From Streptomyces sp. BV286 (GTDB lineage Bacteria; Actinomycetota; Actinomycetes; Streptomycetales; Streptomycetaceae), in the NCBI RefSeq assembly GCF_019090165.1, contig NZ_JAHRIB010000178.1, forward strand, positions 62,001 to 126,000: a stretch of DNA of 64,000 nt, given 5' to 3'. The position numbers and the translations under genes were made by a program. How positions within the stretch are numbered: position 1 is the first letter of the stretch; every line of letters begins with the position of its first letter. A model generated the notes under the pieces. It was not told the DNA's origin. It did not search any database and saw only the letters and a list, made by a program, of their open reading frames with translations. Below, one piece after another: positions 33,057 to 42,579 of this stretch.

Positions 33057-33788
33057 ATGACCACGAATCCACGCGGCACCACCCCCGTACGCCTCGACGA
33101 CCTCATCGAGGCCATCAAGAAGGTCCACGAAGACGCCCTCGACCAGCTCCAGGACGCGGTGATCGCCGCCGACCACCTCGGCGACGTGGCCGACCACCTG
33201 ATCGGGCACTTCGTGGACCAGGCCCGGCGCTCGGGCGCGTCCTGGACGGACATCGGCAGGAGCATGGGGGTCACCCGGCAGGCGGCCCAGAAGCGGTTCG
33301 TGCCCAAGGCCGAGTCGGACCTCGACCCCAGCCAGGGCTTCAGCCGCTACACGCCACGGGCCAGGAACGTGGTGGTCGTCTCCCAGGAAGCGGCCCGGGC
33401 CGCCGACCACGACCAGATCCGCACCGAGCACCTGGTCCTCGGCCTCCTCGCCGAGCCCGAGGGCCTCGGGGCGAAGGCGATCACCGCGCAGGGCGTCTCC
33501 CTGGACACCGTGCGCGAGGCCGCGACCGCCGGTCTCCCCCCGGGCGCCGAGACCGTCCCCGCCCTCATCCCCTTCGACGCCGGCGCGAAGAAGTCCCTCG
33601 AACTCACCTTCCGCGAGGCCCTGCGCCTGGGCCACAACTACATCGGCACGGAGCACATCCTGCTCGCCCTCCTGGAGCACGAGGCCGGGACGGGCGTGCT
33701 CAGCGGGCTCGGCGTCGACAAGACGGCGGCCGAGGCGAACATCGCGGAGCAACTGGAGAAGATCCGGCAGCCCCTCCTGGAGGAGTGA
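33057..33788 (+). CDS. HTH / Clp N-terminal domain protein, probable autorepressor
   Basis: A 243-residue protein. Residues ~30-80 hold a helix-turn-helix (SGASWTDIGRSMGVTRQAAQ) and 95-235 two Clp-N repeats (ARAADHDQIRTEHLVLGLLA, LRLGHNYIGTEHILLALLEH) like the substrate-receptor domain of ClpC/ClpA, without AAA+ modules. It may couple DNA binding to Clp-protease delivery. Two palindromes cover its promoter, so it most likely represses itself. The first base of the ATG is the predicted transcript start. Confidence 0.9.
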   Translation: MTTNPRGTTPVRLDDLIEAIKKVHEDALDQLQDAVIAADHLGDVADHLIGHFVDQARRSGASWTDIGRSMGVTRQAAQKRFVPKAESDLDPSQGFSRYTPRARNVVVVSQEAARAADHDQIRTEHLVLGLLAEPEGLGAKAITAQGVSLDTVREAATAGLPPGAETVPALIPFDAGAKKSLELTFREALRLGHNYIGTEHILLALLEHEAGTGVLSGLGVDKTAAEANIAEQLEKIRQPLLEE

Positions 33789-33904
33789 CCGGCCGGGAAC
33801 CGTGCCCGGCCCCCGCGACCCCGTTCGCGAGGGCCGGGCCTGTCCGGACGCGGCCCCGGACGCGGTTCGGGGCCGTTGTCGGACCCTCCTGCGACACTCC
33901 AGTC

Positions 33905-35632
33905 ATGACCGGCCGGTGGGCTCTCGCACCGACCGAGGACGGCGGCGCCGAGCTCGCCCCCCTCGGCCCCGACGGCCTGCCCGCCGGACCGGTCCTGAGG
34001 GAGCCGGACCTCGCCGGGTCCGTGCGCTCCCGGCCGGACGTCACCCGCTGGATCTGGCGGTCGACGGCCGAGGTCTACCCACAGCTGCGCACCGCGGGCG
34101 TCCGCGTCGAGCGCTGTTACGACCTGGAGGCCGCCGAGACCCTCCTGCTCGGCCACGAGGGACGGCTCGGCGAGCCCCGCTCGGCGGCCGCCGCCCTGGC
34201 GAGGCTGCGCGGCGGCCCCGTACCGCCCGACCCTCCGCAGCGCTCCGCCGAGCCCGGCTCGCAGTCCTCCCTCTTCGAGCCGCGTCCCGGCCCCGGCAGC
34301 CACGTGACGCTGGAACAGCTCATCGAGGTGTACGGACACCAGCAGCGCAGACACGACGCGACCGCGCACCCCCAGCGGATGCGGCTGCTCACGGCCTCCG
34401 AGTCGGCGGGCATGCTCGTGGCGACGGAGATGAACGCGACCGGGCTGCCCTGGAGCACGGACGTGCACCGCGAGGTGCTGCACGAACTGCTCGGCGAGCG
34501 GTACGCGGGCGGCGGCGAGCCGCGGCGGCTGGCCGAGCTGGCGGAGGAGGTGTCGGCCGCCTTCGGGCGCCGGGTCCGGCCCGACCTGCCGGCGGACGTC
34601 GTCAAGGCCTTCGCACAGGCCGGGATCAAGGTGAGGTCCACGCGGCGCTGGGAGATCGAGGCCATCGACCACCCGGCCGTGAAGCCCCTCGTCGAGTACA
34701 AGAAGCTGTACCGGATCTGGGTCGCCCACGGCTGGTCGTGGCTCCAGGACTGGGTGCGGGACGGCCGGTTCAGACCGGAGTACCTGGCGGGCGGTACCGT
34801 CACCGGCCGCTGGGTGACCAACGGCGGCGGCGCGCTGCAGATCCCCAAGGTCATCCGCCGGGCGGCGGTCGCCGACCCCGGCTGGCGGCTCGTCGTGGCG
34901 GACGCCGACCAGATGGAGCCGCGCGTGCTGGCCGCGATCTCCCGCGACCCCGGGCTGATGGAGGTGGCCGGACGCGAGAGCGACCTCTACCAGTCCGTCT
35001 CCGACCGGGCCTTCTCCGGCGACCGCGCCCAGGCGAAGCTCGCCGTCCTCGGCGCGATCTACGGCCAGACGTCCGGCGACGGCCTGAAGAACCTGGCGCT
35101 GCTCCGCCGCCGCTTCCCCAAGGCCGTGGCGTACGTGGACGACGCGGCGCGGGAGGGCGAGGAGGGGCGGCTCGTACGGACCTGGCTGGGGCGCACCTGC
35201 CCACCGGCCGTGGGCTCGGAATCCGCGGAGGAGGAGGCGGGCATCCCGCAGGACGGGCCGGCCGAGGGGGCCGACGACGGCTCGGGCGGGTCCGGCGGGC
35301 CCGGGGGCGACGAGTGGGTTCCGGGGTACGCGTCCAGCAACTCCCGCGCCCGGGGCCGCTTCGCCCGCAACTTCGTGGTGCAGGGCAGCGCCGCGGACTG
35401 GACCCTCCTCGTGCTCGCCGGGCTCCGGCGCGCCTGCCGGGACATGGCGGCCGAGCTGGTCTTCTTCCAGCACGACGAGGTGATGGTGCACTGCCCGGCG
35501 GAGGAGGCCGACGCCGTGGTCGAGGCGATCCGCGAAGCGGCGGAGCTGGCGGGCCGGCTGACGTTCGGACAGACCCCGGTGCGGTTCCCGTTCACGACGG
35601 CGGTGGTGAAGTGCTACGCGGACGCGAAGTGA
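33905..35632 (+). CDS. Family A DNA polymerase, stand-alone (bifunctional 3'-5' exonuclease/polymerase type)
   Basis: A 575-residue PolA-related protein without the 5' nuclease domain. Polymerase motif A is VVADADQMEPRVLA (DxxQxExR pattern kept), motif B AQAKLAVLGAIYGQTSG, and motif C FFQHDEVMV with the catalytic HDE. The N-terminal ~160 residues correspond to a much-eroded exonuclease domain; the usual DxE metal residues are not evident. A Glu/Gly-rich insert (~residues 440-475, AEEEAGIPQDG onward) interrupts the fingers-palm region. Probably a repair or translesion enzyme; separate from the main polA. Confidence 0.88.
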   Translation: MTGRWALAPTEDGGAELAPLGPDGLPAGPVLREPDLAGSVRSRPDVTRWIWRSTAEVYPQLRTAGVRVERCYDLEAAETLLLGHEGRLGEPRSAAAALARLRGGPVPPDPPQRSAEPGSQSSLFEPRPGPGSHVTLEQLIEVYGHQQRRHDATAHPQRMRLLTASESAGMLVATEMNATGLPWSTDVHREVLHELLGERYAGGGEPRRLAELAEEVSAAFGRRVRPDLPADVVKAFAQAGIKVRSTRRWEIEAIDHPAVKPLVEYKKLYRIWVAHGWSWLQDWVRDGRFRPEYLAGGTVTGRWVTNGGGALQIPKVIRRAAVADPGWRLVVADADQMEPRVLAAISRDPGLMEVAGRESDLYQSVSDRAFSGDRAQAKLAVLGAIYGQTSGDGLKNLALLRRRFPKAVAYVDDAAREGEEGRLVRTWLGRTCPPAVGSESAEEEAGIPQDGPAEGADDGSGGSGGPGGDEWVPGYASSNSRARGRFARNFVVQGSAADWTLLVLAGLRRACRDMAAELVFFQHDEVMVHCPAEEADAVVEAIREAAELAGRLTFGQTPVRFPFTTAVVKCYADAK

Positions 35633-35640
35633 TCCCCGCG

Positions 35641-35721
35641 CAGACCCACAGACCCACAGACCCACAGACCCGCAGTCCCGCAGACCGCGGACTGCGGACT
35701 GCGGACTGCGGACTGCGGACC
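35641..35721. repeat. Two short tandem repeats after the polymerase gene
   Basis: Four copies of an 8-mer (CAGACCCA type, 35641-35672), then four and a half copies of GCGGACT (35687-35721). Slippage-type repeats in a gene-free gap. Confidence 0.8.
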
Positions 35722-35784
35722 GCCTTCTGTGGGCCCTCGTGAAGCATCCTCTGCGCGCACTGGTGAACGTTCCTGTGCGCAAGG

Positions 35785-38700
35785 TCAGTTGAGCTGGCCC
35801 AGCAGCAGGTCCCTCAGCTCCTCGATGACCGGGCTGTCGGTGCCGTCGAGGTCGTCGAGGGCCAGCTCCCACTGCTCGTACGCCTCCTCGGTGCGGCCCG
35901 ACGACCGGAGCAGCAGGCCCTGTTGGTGCCGGGCCAGACCGGCGGTGTAGCTGTCCGCCCGCTGCTCGGCCCGCTCCAGCAGCGCGGCGCACTCCCGGGC
36001 CGCCCGCTCCGCACGGTCGAGGTCGCGCAACGCGCGCACCAGGCCGAGGCGGGTCTGCGAGCCGCTCTGCCAGTCGACGCCGTCCGAGATGGTCAGGGCT
36101 CGGTCGAAGTGCTCCAGCGCACCGGCGGGTTCGCCGAGTGCGAGGTGGGCGTATCCGATGTTGCAGTGCCCCGACTCACGGACCCGTGAGTCGCCCACGG
36201 CCTCCCCGAGCGCGAGGCTCCTCTCGTGCCACTCGATGGCGGCGCGCGGGTCGCTGTGCTCGTACAGGTTGCCGAGGTTGCTGTAGGCGATGGCCTCGCC
36301 GTCCGTGTCGCCCAGCTCCCGTGCCAGTTCGAGGCCCTCCCGCAGGGCGATCTCGCACTCGACGTACCGGCCCAGGCTTTCGAGCAGCAGCCCCCGGTTG
36401 TTCAGACAACGCTGGATGCGCGACGTGACGCCGAGGCCGCGCCAGCGCGCGAGTGCCTGGTCGGTCAGGACGAGCGCCTCACCGGCCTGGCCCCGCATGA
36501 AGTGGAGAGCGGCCAGATCGGAGAGCGCGACGGCCTCGGCGGCATCGTCCCCGAGCCGCCGCGCCACCTCCAGCGCCCGCCGCCCGAGCGTGGCCAGCTC
36601 ACGCAGCCGGCCCCGGCGCTGCAGGTACGGGAAGAGGGAGCGGACGAGGACGGGGACGAGCGGGGAGGCGGCGGCACGGCACTCGACGAGTGCGACGACG
36701 TTCGCCACCTCACGGTCGCCCCAGGCGACGGCCTCGGCGGCCGAGCCGAAAGGAGGGAAAGGGGGAAACGGCGGAACCGCTTCGAACGCGGTGATGGCGG
36801 TGAGCGCGGTGAACGGGGCGCCCTCGTCCTCCTCGGAGGCCGCGCAGGCCCGCTCGGCGGAGGTCACGCCGAGCCGGTTGTCCCGGTCGACACCGGACGG
36901 GGCGAGGGCGAGCACACACTGACGGGCGGCGGCGATGTACCAGCGGAGGGCTACGTCCGTGGGATCGCCGGGATCGGGAACAGCGAGGTCAGGGCTCATG
37001 GGGCCGAGGTCCGCCACGCCGGGACCCACGGCGTCCGGATTCGCCGTGTCCGAACTCGCCGTGTCCGAACTCGCCGCATGCTGACCCGCCGCGTCGGCGG
37101 CCTCTGCCGACGCCTCGGCGGCCACCTCGCGGGCGAAGTCCCGTACGAGGTCGTGAGGGGTGTAGCGGCCGTACGCGCTCTCGTCGAGGAGGGCCACGTC
37201 GACAAGGCGGTCGAGGGCGGCCTCGGCACGCCGTTCGCCGGTGCCGAGCAGCCGCGCGAGGAGCGGGACCCCGTACGTCGGAAGGTCGAGCGCGCCGATC
37301 CTGCGCAGGGCCAGCGCGGCGTCCCGGTCGGCCTCCCGGTCCGAGGCGCGCAGCGCGTCGAGGGCGACCGCAAGCGAGCGGCGCACGCTGAGGTCGTCGT
37401 ACTCCAGGTGGTGCAACCGTTCGTCACTGGCCGCCAGTTGACCGGCGAGCGCGTCCGGGGTGAGCACCCGGCGGGCGGCGAGCCGGGCCGCGACGATCCG
37501 CAGCGCGAGGGGCAGCCGGCCGGTGAGGCCGACGAGAGGGTGCGTCCCGTCGAGGCCGTCCCGCCCGGAGACGGCGCGCAGCAGCTCGGCGCTCTCCTCG
37601 TCCGAGAGCGGTGCGAGCGGGAAGCGCGTCGCGCCGTCCAGTGCCGTGAGGGGCGAGCGGCTGGTGACGATCACGGCGCAACCGGGGCCCGCGGGCAGCA
37701 GGGGGCGGACCTGGGCGGCGTTCGCGACGTCGTCCAGTACCAGCAGGGTGCGGGTGGGTGCCAGCAGCGAGCGGAGCAACGCGCTGGCCGCGTCCGGGTG
37801 TTCGGGTACGTCCCGGGGCCTTGCGCCCAGGTCGCGGAGAAGCGCGGCGAGGGCCTGCCCGGCGGTGAGCGGCGGCACGCCCGGCGTCGCTCCGTGCAGG
37901 CGTACGTACAGCTGGCCGTCGGGGAACTCCGCCCGCAGCCCGTGCGCCACCCGCACACCCAGCGCGCTCTTCCCGACCCCCGCCATGCCACTGACGACGG
38001 CCACGCGCGGGCCGCCGTCCCCGGCCGGGACCAGCGCGGTGCGCAGCGCCTGGACGGCCGCCTCGCGACCTGTGAAGTGGAGCGGTGCGGGCGGCAGTTG
38101 GGCAGGCTTGGGGGCGGGAGCGCCGACTCCGACTCCGACTCCGGCTCCGACTCCGACTCCGGCTCCGGCTCCGGCTCCGGCTGAGCCGACCGGGGTGGTG
38201 GATCCGGCCGGTCCGACGGGAACGGCGGATCCGGCCGAGCCGACCGGGGTGGTCGATCCGGCTGAAGCGGAGCCCGCCCGGGCCGCCGTCCGGGCTCCCG
38301 CGGTCGGAACCGCTGCCTCAGCGGTCGGGGCCGGCTGAAGAGCTTCGGCCAGGGCCGTCCGAGGAGCTTCCGGCCGGGCCGCCCGGGTGGCCCCCGGCGT
38401 CTCCGTCCGGGCAGCTTCCGAAAGGTACGGCCGATGCGCGTCCGCCGGGGAGGCAGGGACGGCCTCCTCCTGGCCTGCGGGGACGCCCTCCGCCGGGGGC
38501 GTCGGCGTGACGTGCGCCCCGGGCCGGGCCGCTTCCCCGGAGCCCGCGCGGAAGGCCTCCGGATCGGCGGGCTGCCCCGGAGAAACAGCGCCGCCCTCGG
38601 TCCCGGATACCGGGCTCCCGGGAGAACGCACTCCCGGCAGCCCTTCCTCGACCGCGGGGGCCTCCGCGATCCCGCCCGCACGCACCCCGCCCCCGCCCTC

Positions 38701-39867
38701 TCCGACCGCTGCCCCTGCCCCTGCCTCGGGGTCACGCAGGATCTCCAGGTGCGCCTCCCGTACCGCGGCCCCGGGCTCCACGCCGAGTTCACGGACGAGC
38801 CTGCCGCGCAGGTCACGGTGGGCGGCGAGGGCCTCCGCCTGGCGCCCGGTCCGGTACAGGACCAGCATCAGCTGACGGTGAAAGGCCTCACGCAGCGGGA
38901 ACTCAGCTACCAGCGCGGCCAGTTCGGGAGCGAGCCCGGCAAGCCGCACACCCCCGTCGGCCGCCCCTCGACTCAGCTCCAGTTCCGCGTCGTACCGGCA
39001 CTCCAGCGCGAACAGCCGCGCCTCCTCCAGCCGTTGGACGAGAGGGATCCCACCGGCCTCCGGGGCCCAGCCACCCAGGGGGGTACCCCGCCACAGCGCG
39101 AGCGCCGCCACGGCCTCGGTCGCGGCCCTCCCCCACTGGCGCGCTGCGTGTGCCGCGCGGGCTGCCACGACCCGATCCTCGAAGACCCGCACGTCCAACT
39201 CGCCTTCGCCGACGCGCAGTTGATAGCCGGGCGGTATCGACCTCAGCCGGTCCGGGTCGTCCAGGAGCCGTCGCAGACGGGTGACATGGTTCTGCAGGGA
39301 GGCGTGCGCCGATGCGGGCGGGGCCCCGCCCCACAACGCGTCCTTGAGCACGTCCAGGGAGACGACCCGTCCCGGTTCCAGGAGCAGAGTGGTGAGCAGG
39401 ACGCGTCCCTTGGCACTGCTGACCGGCCGGGGGACGCCGTCGGCGCCGTACACGACCGTCGGCCCGAGCAGCCCGAACCGCAGCCGGGGCGAGACCGCGG
39501 ACGAGGACTCGAACGAACCGTCCGGGGCCCCGGACGAAGGCTCGACCCTCGGCGCGCCCGGGGACCTGGGCAAAGGCGTGGACGGGGGCCTGGACCGGGG
39601 CCCGGGAGGAGAAGCGTGCGCGGACGGCCGGACGGACATCGGTTCGGAGGAGGGCGGTGCCGCGGATATCGGGCCGCGGGACGGTTCGGAGGAGGATCCG
39701 GGCGACCGCCGGGACGACCGACCGCCACGCAGCCCGGCCTCCCGCTCCGACCGCTTCCCGCCGCCCACCTGTCCGCCTCTTCCCGTCGGCGACGCCCAGC
39801 GGCCTGAATCCGCCGCTCCGCCGTCCTTCAGGCGAAACTCCGTGCCCCGCCACACCGTTCGCCCCAT
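35785..39867 (-). CDS. AfsR/SARP-type regulator: DNA-binding + BTAD + NB-ARC + TPR
   Basis: A 1360-residue protein. Residues 1-127 are disordered; ~128-220 an OmpR-like winged helix (RLRFGLLGPTVVYG, PGYQLRVGEGELDVRVFED); ~225-375 a bacterial transcriptional activation domain; ~375-600 an unusually long Ala/Pro/Glu linker ending in Gly-Val repeats; ~605-880 an NB-ARC ATPase (Walker A SGMAGVGKSALG, TLLVLDDVANA); ~1100-1350 TPR repeats. These proteins activate secondary-metabolite genes. No biosynthetic cluster is visible beside it, so its targets are elsewhere or absent. The start is uncertain: no good ribosome site precedes 39867, and ATG at 39639 is possible. Confidence 0.88.
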   Translation of the reverse strand: MGRTVWRGTEFRLKDGGAADSGRWASPTGRGGQVGGGKRSEREAGLRGGRSSRRSPGSSSEPSRGPISAAPPSSEPMSVRPSAHASPPGPRSRPPSTPLPRSPGAPRVEPSSGAPDGSFESSSAVSPRLRFGLLGPTVVYGADGVPRPVSSAKGRVLLTTLLLEPGRVVSLDVLKDALWGGAPPASAHASLQNHVTRLRRLLDDPDRLRSIPPGYQLRVGEGELDVRVFEDRVVAARAAHAARQWGRAATEAVAALALWRGTPLGGWAPEAGGIPLVQRLEEARLFALECRYDAELELSRGAADGGVRLAGLAPELAALVAEFPLREAFHRQLMLVLYRTGRQAEALAAHRDLRGRLVRELGVEPGAAVREAHLEILRDPEAGAGAAVGEGGGGVRAGGIAEAPAVEEGLPGVRSPGSPVSGTEGGAVSPGQPADPEAFRAGSGEAARPGAHVTPTPPAEGVPAGQEEAVPASPADAHRPYLSEAARTETPGATRAARPEAPRTALAEALQPAPTAEAAVPTAGARTAARAGSASAGSTTPVGSAGSAVPVGPAGSTTPVGSAGAGAGAGVGVGAGVGVGVGAPAPKPAQLPPAPLHFTGREAAVQALRTALVPAGDGGPRVAVVSGMAGVGKSALGVRVAHGLRAEFPDGQLYVRLHGATPGVPPLTAGQALAALLRDLGARPRDVPEHPDAASALLRSLLAPTRTLLVLDDVANAAQVRPLLPAGPGCAVIVTSRSPLTALDGATRFPLAPLSDEESAELLRAVSGRDGLDGTHPLVGLTGRLPLALRIVAARLAARRVLTPDALAGQLAASDERLHHLEYDDLSVRRSLAVALDALRASDREADRDAALALRRIGALDLPTYGVPLLARLLGTGERRAEAALDRLVDVALLDESAYGRYTPHDLVRDFAREVAAEASAEAADAAGQHAASSDTASSDTANPDAVGPGVADLGPMSPDLAVPDPGDPTDVALRWYIAAARQCVLALAPSGVDRDNRLGVTSAERACAASEEDEGAPFTALTAITAFEAVPPFPPFPPFGSAAEAVAWGDREVANVVALVECRAAASPLVPVLVRSLFPYLQRRGRLRELATLGRRALEVARRLGDDAAEAVALSDLAALHFMRGQAGEALVLTDQALARWRGLGVTSRIQRCLNNRGLLLESLGRYVECEIALREGLELARELGDTDGEAIAYSNLGNLYEHSDPRAAIEWHERSLALGEAVGDSRVRESGHCNIGYAHLALGEPAGALEHFDRALTISDGVDWQSGSQTRLGLVRALRDLDRAERAARECAALLERAEQRADSYTAGLARHQQGLLLRSSGRTEEAYEQWELALDDLDGTDSPVIEELRDLLLGQLN

Positions 39868-40180
39868 GTTAGCGATCGGTTGGCGTGGCCTGATTTGATC
39901 ACTTCATCGGACCCGGTCGCTCCGGCACGCGGTTGGCGTCATAGGTCGCCGCGACTCGGGGGAGTGTCGCCGTCGCGACCGGGTCCGAAAGTCCCACAGG
40001 GCACGCGAAGAACATCCGTCGGCGGACGCCGACGAGCGCCGCCGCGCACCCACCACCCCTGACCGGACCTCCGGACGGACCACGACCGACCACGGCCGAC
40101 CACAGCTGTCCGTCCGTCCCGTCTGCACGCGGCACACCGCACACCGCACACCGCCGAACGGTCACCGGCACGACGCCGCG
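39868..40180. other. Gene-free stretch upstream of the AfsR-like gene
   Basis: About 313 bases; no supported gene. It must contain the AfsR-like promoter (minus strand) near 39870-39900, where GATCAAATC is the only AT-rich patch. Short CGCACAC repeats occur at 40127-40155. Confidence 0.5.
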
Positions 40181-41077
40181 TCAGACGACCGGCGGCCGCC
40201 CCAGACGCGTGAGCCGCCACACGGTCCGCCAGCGCATCGGCCTGCGCTCCCCGGCCGGAGCCCTGAGCCCCTCCACGAAGCCGCCGAACCACGCCCGCAG
40301 CCCACCGACGGACCGCGTCCGTACGAGGGTCAGAGCGATCCACACCGCCAGGTGGACGGGGATGAGCGGAAGCGGCAGCCGCCGCCTGACCAGCCAGACA
40401 CGGTTGCGGGCGGTGACACGGTGGTAGATGGCGTGCCGGGCAGGTGACGTCTTCGGATGCTGGAGCAGCAGCTCGGGCGCGTACCGGATGGTCCAGCCGG
40501 CGTCGGCGGCCCGCCACGCCAGGTCGGTCTCCTCGTGCGCGAAGAAGAACTCGGCGGGCCAGTCCCCGGTCTGCGCGAGCATCTCCATGGAGAGGGCGTG
40601 GCCGCCGCCGAGGAAGCAGGTCACCTCGCCGCCGCGCATGGGGTCCTTGGCGCCGAGCCTCGGCACGTGCCGCCGCTGGGTCTCGCCGTTCTCGTCGGCG
40701 ATGCGGAACCCGACGATGCCCAGACGCGGTTCGGCGGCGTACAGGTCCCGTACACCGCGCAGGACATCGGGGTCGACGAGCAGCCCGTCGTCGTCGAGCT
40801 CGACGACGACGTCCACGTCCGCGAACTCCCGCAGCCGCCGCAGCGCGACGTTCCGGCCGCCCGGGCAGCCGAGGTTCTCGTCGACCTCGATGACCGTGAC
40901 CTCACCGGGCAGGTCAAGCCGCTCGGCGAACTCCGGGAGCGGGCAGCCGTTCCCAACGATCACGATCCGCTCGGGTGCGACGTCCTGCTTGGCCACCGAC
41001 GCGAGCAGCGCGTCCACTTCCTGGGGCCGCGTCCCCATGGTCACCACGGCCACCGCGATCCGCGGCTCCACCGACAC
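40181..41077 (-). CDS. Glycosyltransferase family 2 protein
   Basis: A ~298-residue GT-A glycosyltransferase: nucleotide-sugar fold IAVAVVTMGTRPQEV, NLGCPGGRNVALR, the metal-binding DxD-type VVVELDDDGLL, and the acceptor-side ED motif FFFAHEETDLAWRA. A C-terminal hydrophobic segment (PLPLIPVHLAVWIALTLVR) with basic flanks suggests peripheral membrane attachment. GTG at 41077 is selected; GTG at 41086 is equally in frame. It resembles galactofuranosyl- and rhamnosyl-transferases of cell-surface polymers. It is not clustered with other sugar genes. Confidence 0.88.
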   Translation of the reverse strand: MSVEPRIAVAVVTMGTRPQEVDALLASVAKQDVAPERIVIVGNGCPLPEFAERLDLPGEVTVIEVDENLGCPGGRNVALRRLREFADVDVVVELDDDGLLVDPDVLRGVRDLYAAEPRLGIVGFRIADENGETQRRHVPRLGAKDPMRGGEVTCFLGGGHALSMEMLAQTGDWPAEFFFAHEETDLAWRAADAGWTIRYAPELLLQHPKTSPARHAIYHRVTARNRVWLVRRRLPLPLIPVHLAVWIALTLVRTRSVGGLRAWFGGFVEGLRAPAGERRPMRWRTVWRLTRLGRPPVV

Positions 41078-41611
41078 GACGCCCACCCCGATCTCGACTC
41101 CGCCGACAATCAGCCGACAATCAAGGGGCGATGCTAGCCGTTCACGGCGAGGACTCCTCAAGTACGCGATTTCTTAAGGGTGTCGGACCGCAACTCCGCG
41201 AGGCTTCACGGCAGAGGACGCGAGGGGCGTCAGCGTCTACCGGGTCTACCGGCCCGGCAGACGGCGCGTGCCGGGGCACCCCACCGCACGGCCCCGCCCC
41301 ACGCGCCGTACCGCCACCACGACCACCGTCGCCACCCATGACATGCCACCGCTGGCGCCACCGCTGACTGCATCGCTGACTGCACCGCTGACGCCCCCGG
41401 CGGTCGTGTGCGCTGTGACGTCACGCCGATCATTGCCTCCGGGGGCCCGAGGCCGGGTAGCGTGTTCACTACCGCTCACTCTCTCCGCCCGTCCACGGTC
41501 ACGCACCACGGGCCGGCGGCCCACGGCCGGGGAGAGGCGATTGCGGACGGCGGCCGACGACAGGGCGACCGGCGGAACGACCCGGCGGAGCGAAAGGAAG
41601 GGGCCCACGAC
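41078..41611. other. Gene-free stretch between GT2 and M56 genes
   Basis: About 530 bases with no convincing gene. It contains the palindrome GTGACGTCAC (41415-41424), a 12-bp imperfect tandem (GCTGACTGCA type, ~41360-41395), and a possible promoter TTGCCT-19-TAGCGT (~41434-41463) for the M56 gene. Confidence 0.5.
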
Positions 41612-42559
41612 ATGACCGTATCCATCTCCCTCCTGCTGATGGCGGCCGTCGCCCTGACCACCGCGGTCGTGGCCCCGCGTGTCCTGACCCGCGCCGCCTG
41701 GCCCGAGCGGGAACCGGTGCTCGCGCTGTGGGTGTGGCAGTGCCTGGTCGCCACGGTGCTGCTGTGCTGTCTGACGTCGCTCGTGCTGAGCGCCTCCGCC
41801 GTCTTCCACACCGTCCGCGCCCACGTCTTCGCGCCCGCGCCGCCCGCGGTCACCGCGGCGTACGACCTGGCCGCCGCCCCGCCGTGGACCACCGCGCTGA
41901 CGCTGCTGCTGGCCGGCGGGGCCGCCTGGACCACGGCCATGCTCGCCCGTGAAGTGGTGGAGGCCCGCCGGCGCGGCCGCCTGCGCCGGGCGCACCTGCG
42001 CGAGCGCGCCCCCGAGCTGCCGGCCGGCCTCCCGGCCTCGCGCGGCCCGCTCCTCGTACTGGAGGACGAGTACCCGGACGCCTGGTGGATGCCGGGCAAC
42101 CCGCCCCAGCTCGTCGTCACCACGGGCGCCCTGGGCCGTCTCACCGACCACCAGCTGGACGCCATCCAGGCCCACGAGCTCGGCCACGCACGGGCCCGTC
42201 ACGACTGGCTCCTGCACCTCTCTCAGGCCCTGGCCGGCGGCTTTCCGGGCATCCCGGTCTTCACCCACTTCCGGGACCAGACCCACCGCCTCGTCGAGCT
42301 CTCCGCCGACGACACGGCTTCGCGCCGCTGCGGCCACCTCACCACCGCGCTGGCCCTCATCGAGCTCAACCAGCACCGGGGCGTCCTGTCCTGCGCCACC
42401 CCCCGCCCCCTGCTCCACCAACGCGTGGAACGTCTCCTGGACCCACCGCCCCGCCTCACCCGTACCCACCGCCGCGGCACCACGACGGCCGCCGCGCTGG
42501 CCCCCCTCGTCCCCCTGCTCATCGCCTTCGCCCCGGCACTGGCGACCCTGACCTCCTAG
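41612..42559 (+). CDS. M56 family membrane zinc peptidase (BlaR1/MecR1-like core)
   Basis: A 315-residue membrane protein with three N-terminal hydrophobic segments (to about residue 115), a cytoplasmic zinc-peptidase domain with the HExxH motif AIQAHELGHARARHDW, a downstream acidic ELSADDTASRR supplying the third ligand, and a C-terminal hydrophobic segment. The penicillin-sensing domain of BlaR1 is absent. Streptomyces M56 genes are usually preceded by a BlaI/CopY repressor gene; none is seen here. GAAAGGAAGG precedes the ATG. Confidence 0.87.
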   Translation: MTVSISLLLMAAVALTTAVVAPRVLTRAAWPEREPVLALWVWQCLVATVLLCCLTSLVLSASAVFHTVRAHVFAPAPPAVTAAYDLAAAPPWTTALTLLLAGGAAWTTAMLAREVVEARRRGRLRRAHLRERAPELPAGLPASRGPLLVLEDEYPDAWWMPGNPPQLVVTTGALGRLTDHQLDAIQAHELGHARARHDWLLHLSQALAGGFPGIPVFTHFRDQTHRLVELSADDTASRRCGHLTTALALIELNQHRGVLSCATPRPLLHQRVERLLDPPPRLTRTHRRGTTTAAALAPLVPLLIAFAPALATLTS

Positions 42560-42579
42560 TCCGGCCGGTCCGGCACCGG

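Noticed and set aside
33802..35742. A 646-codon frame overlapping the polymerase gene on the same strand
   Set aside because: Arg/Ala/Pro-rich out-of-frame reading; the alternative frame has all polymerase motifs.
41268..41615. Small frame upstream of the M56 gene as a BlaI-type repressor
   Set aside because: The translation is Pro/Thr/Arg low complexity with no winged-helix pattern; no BlaI gene is present.
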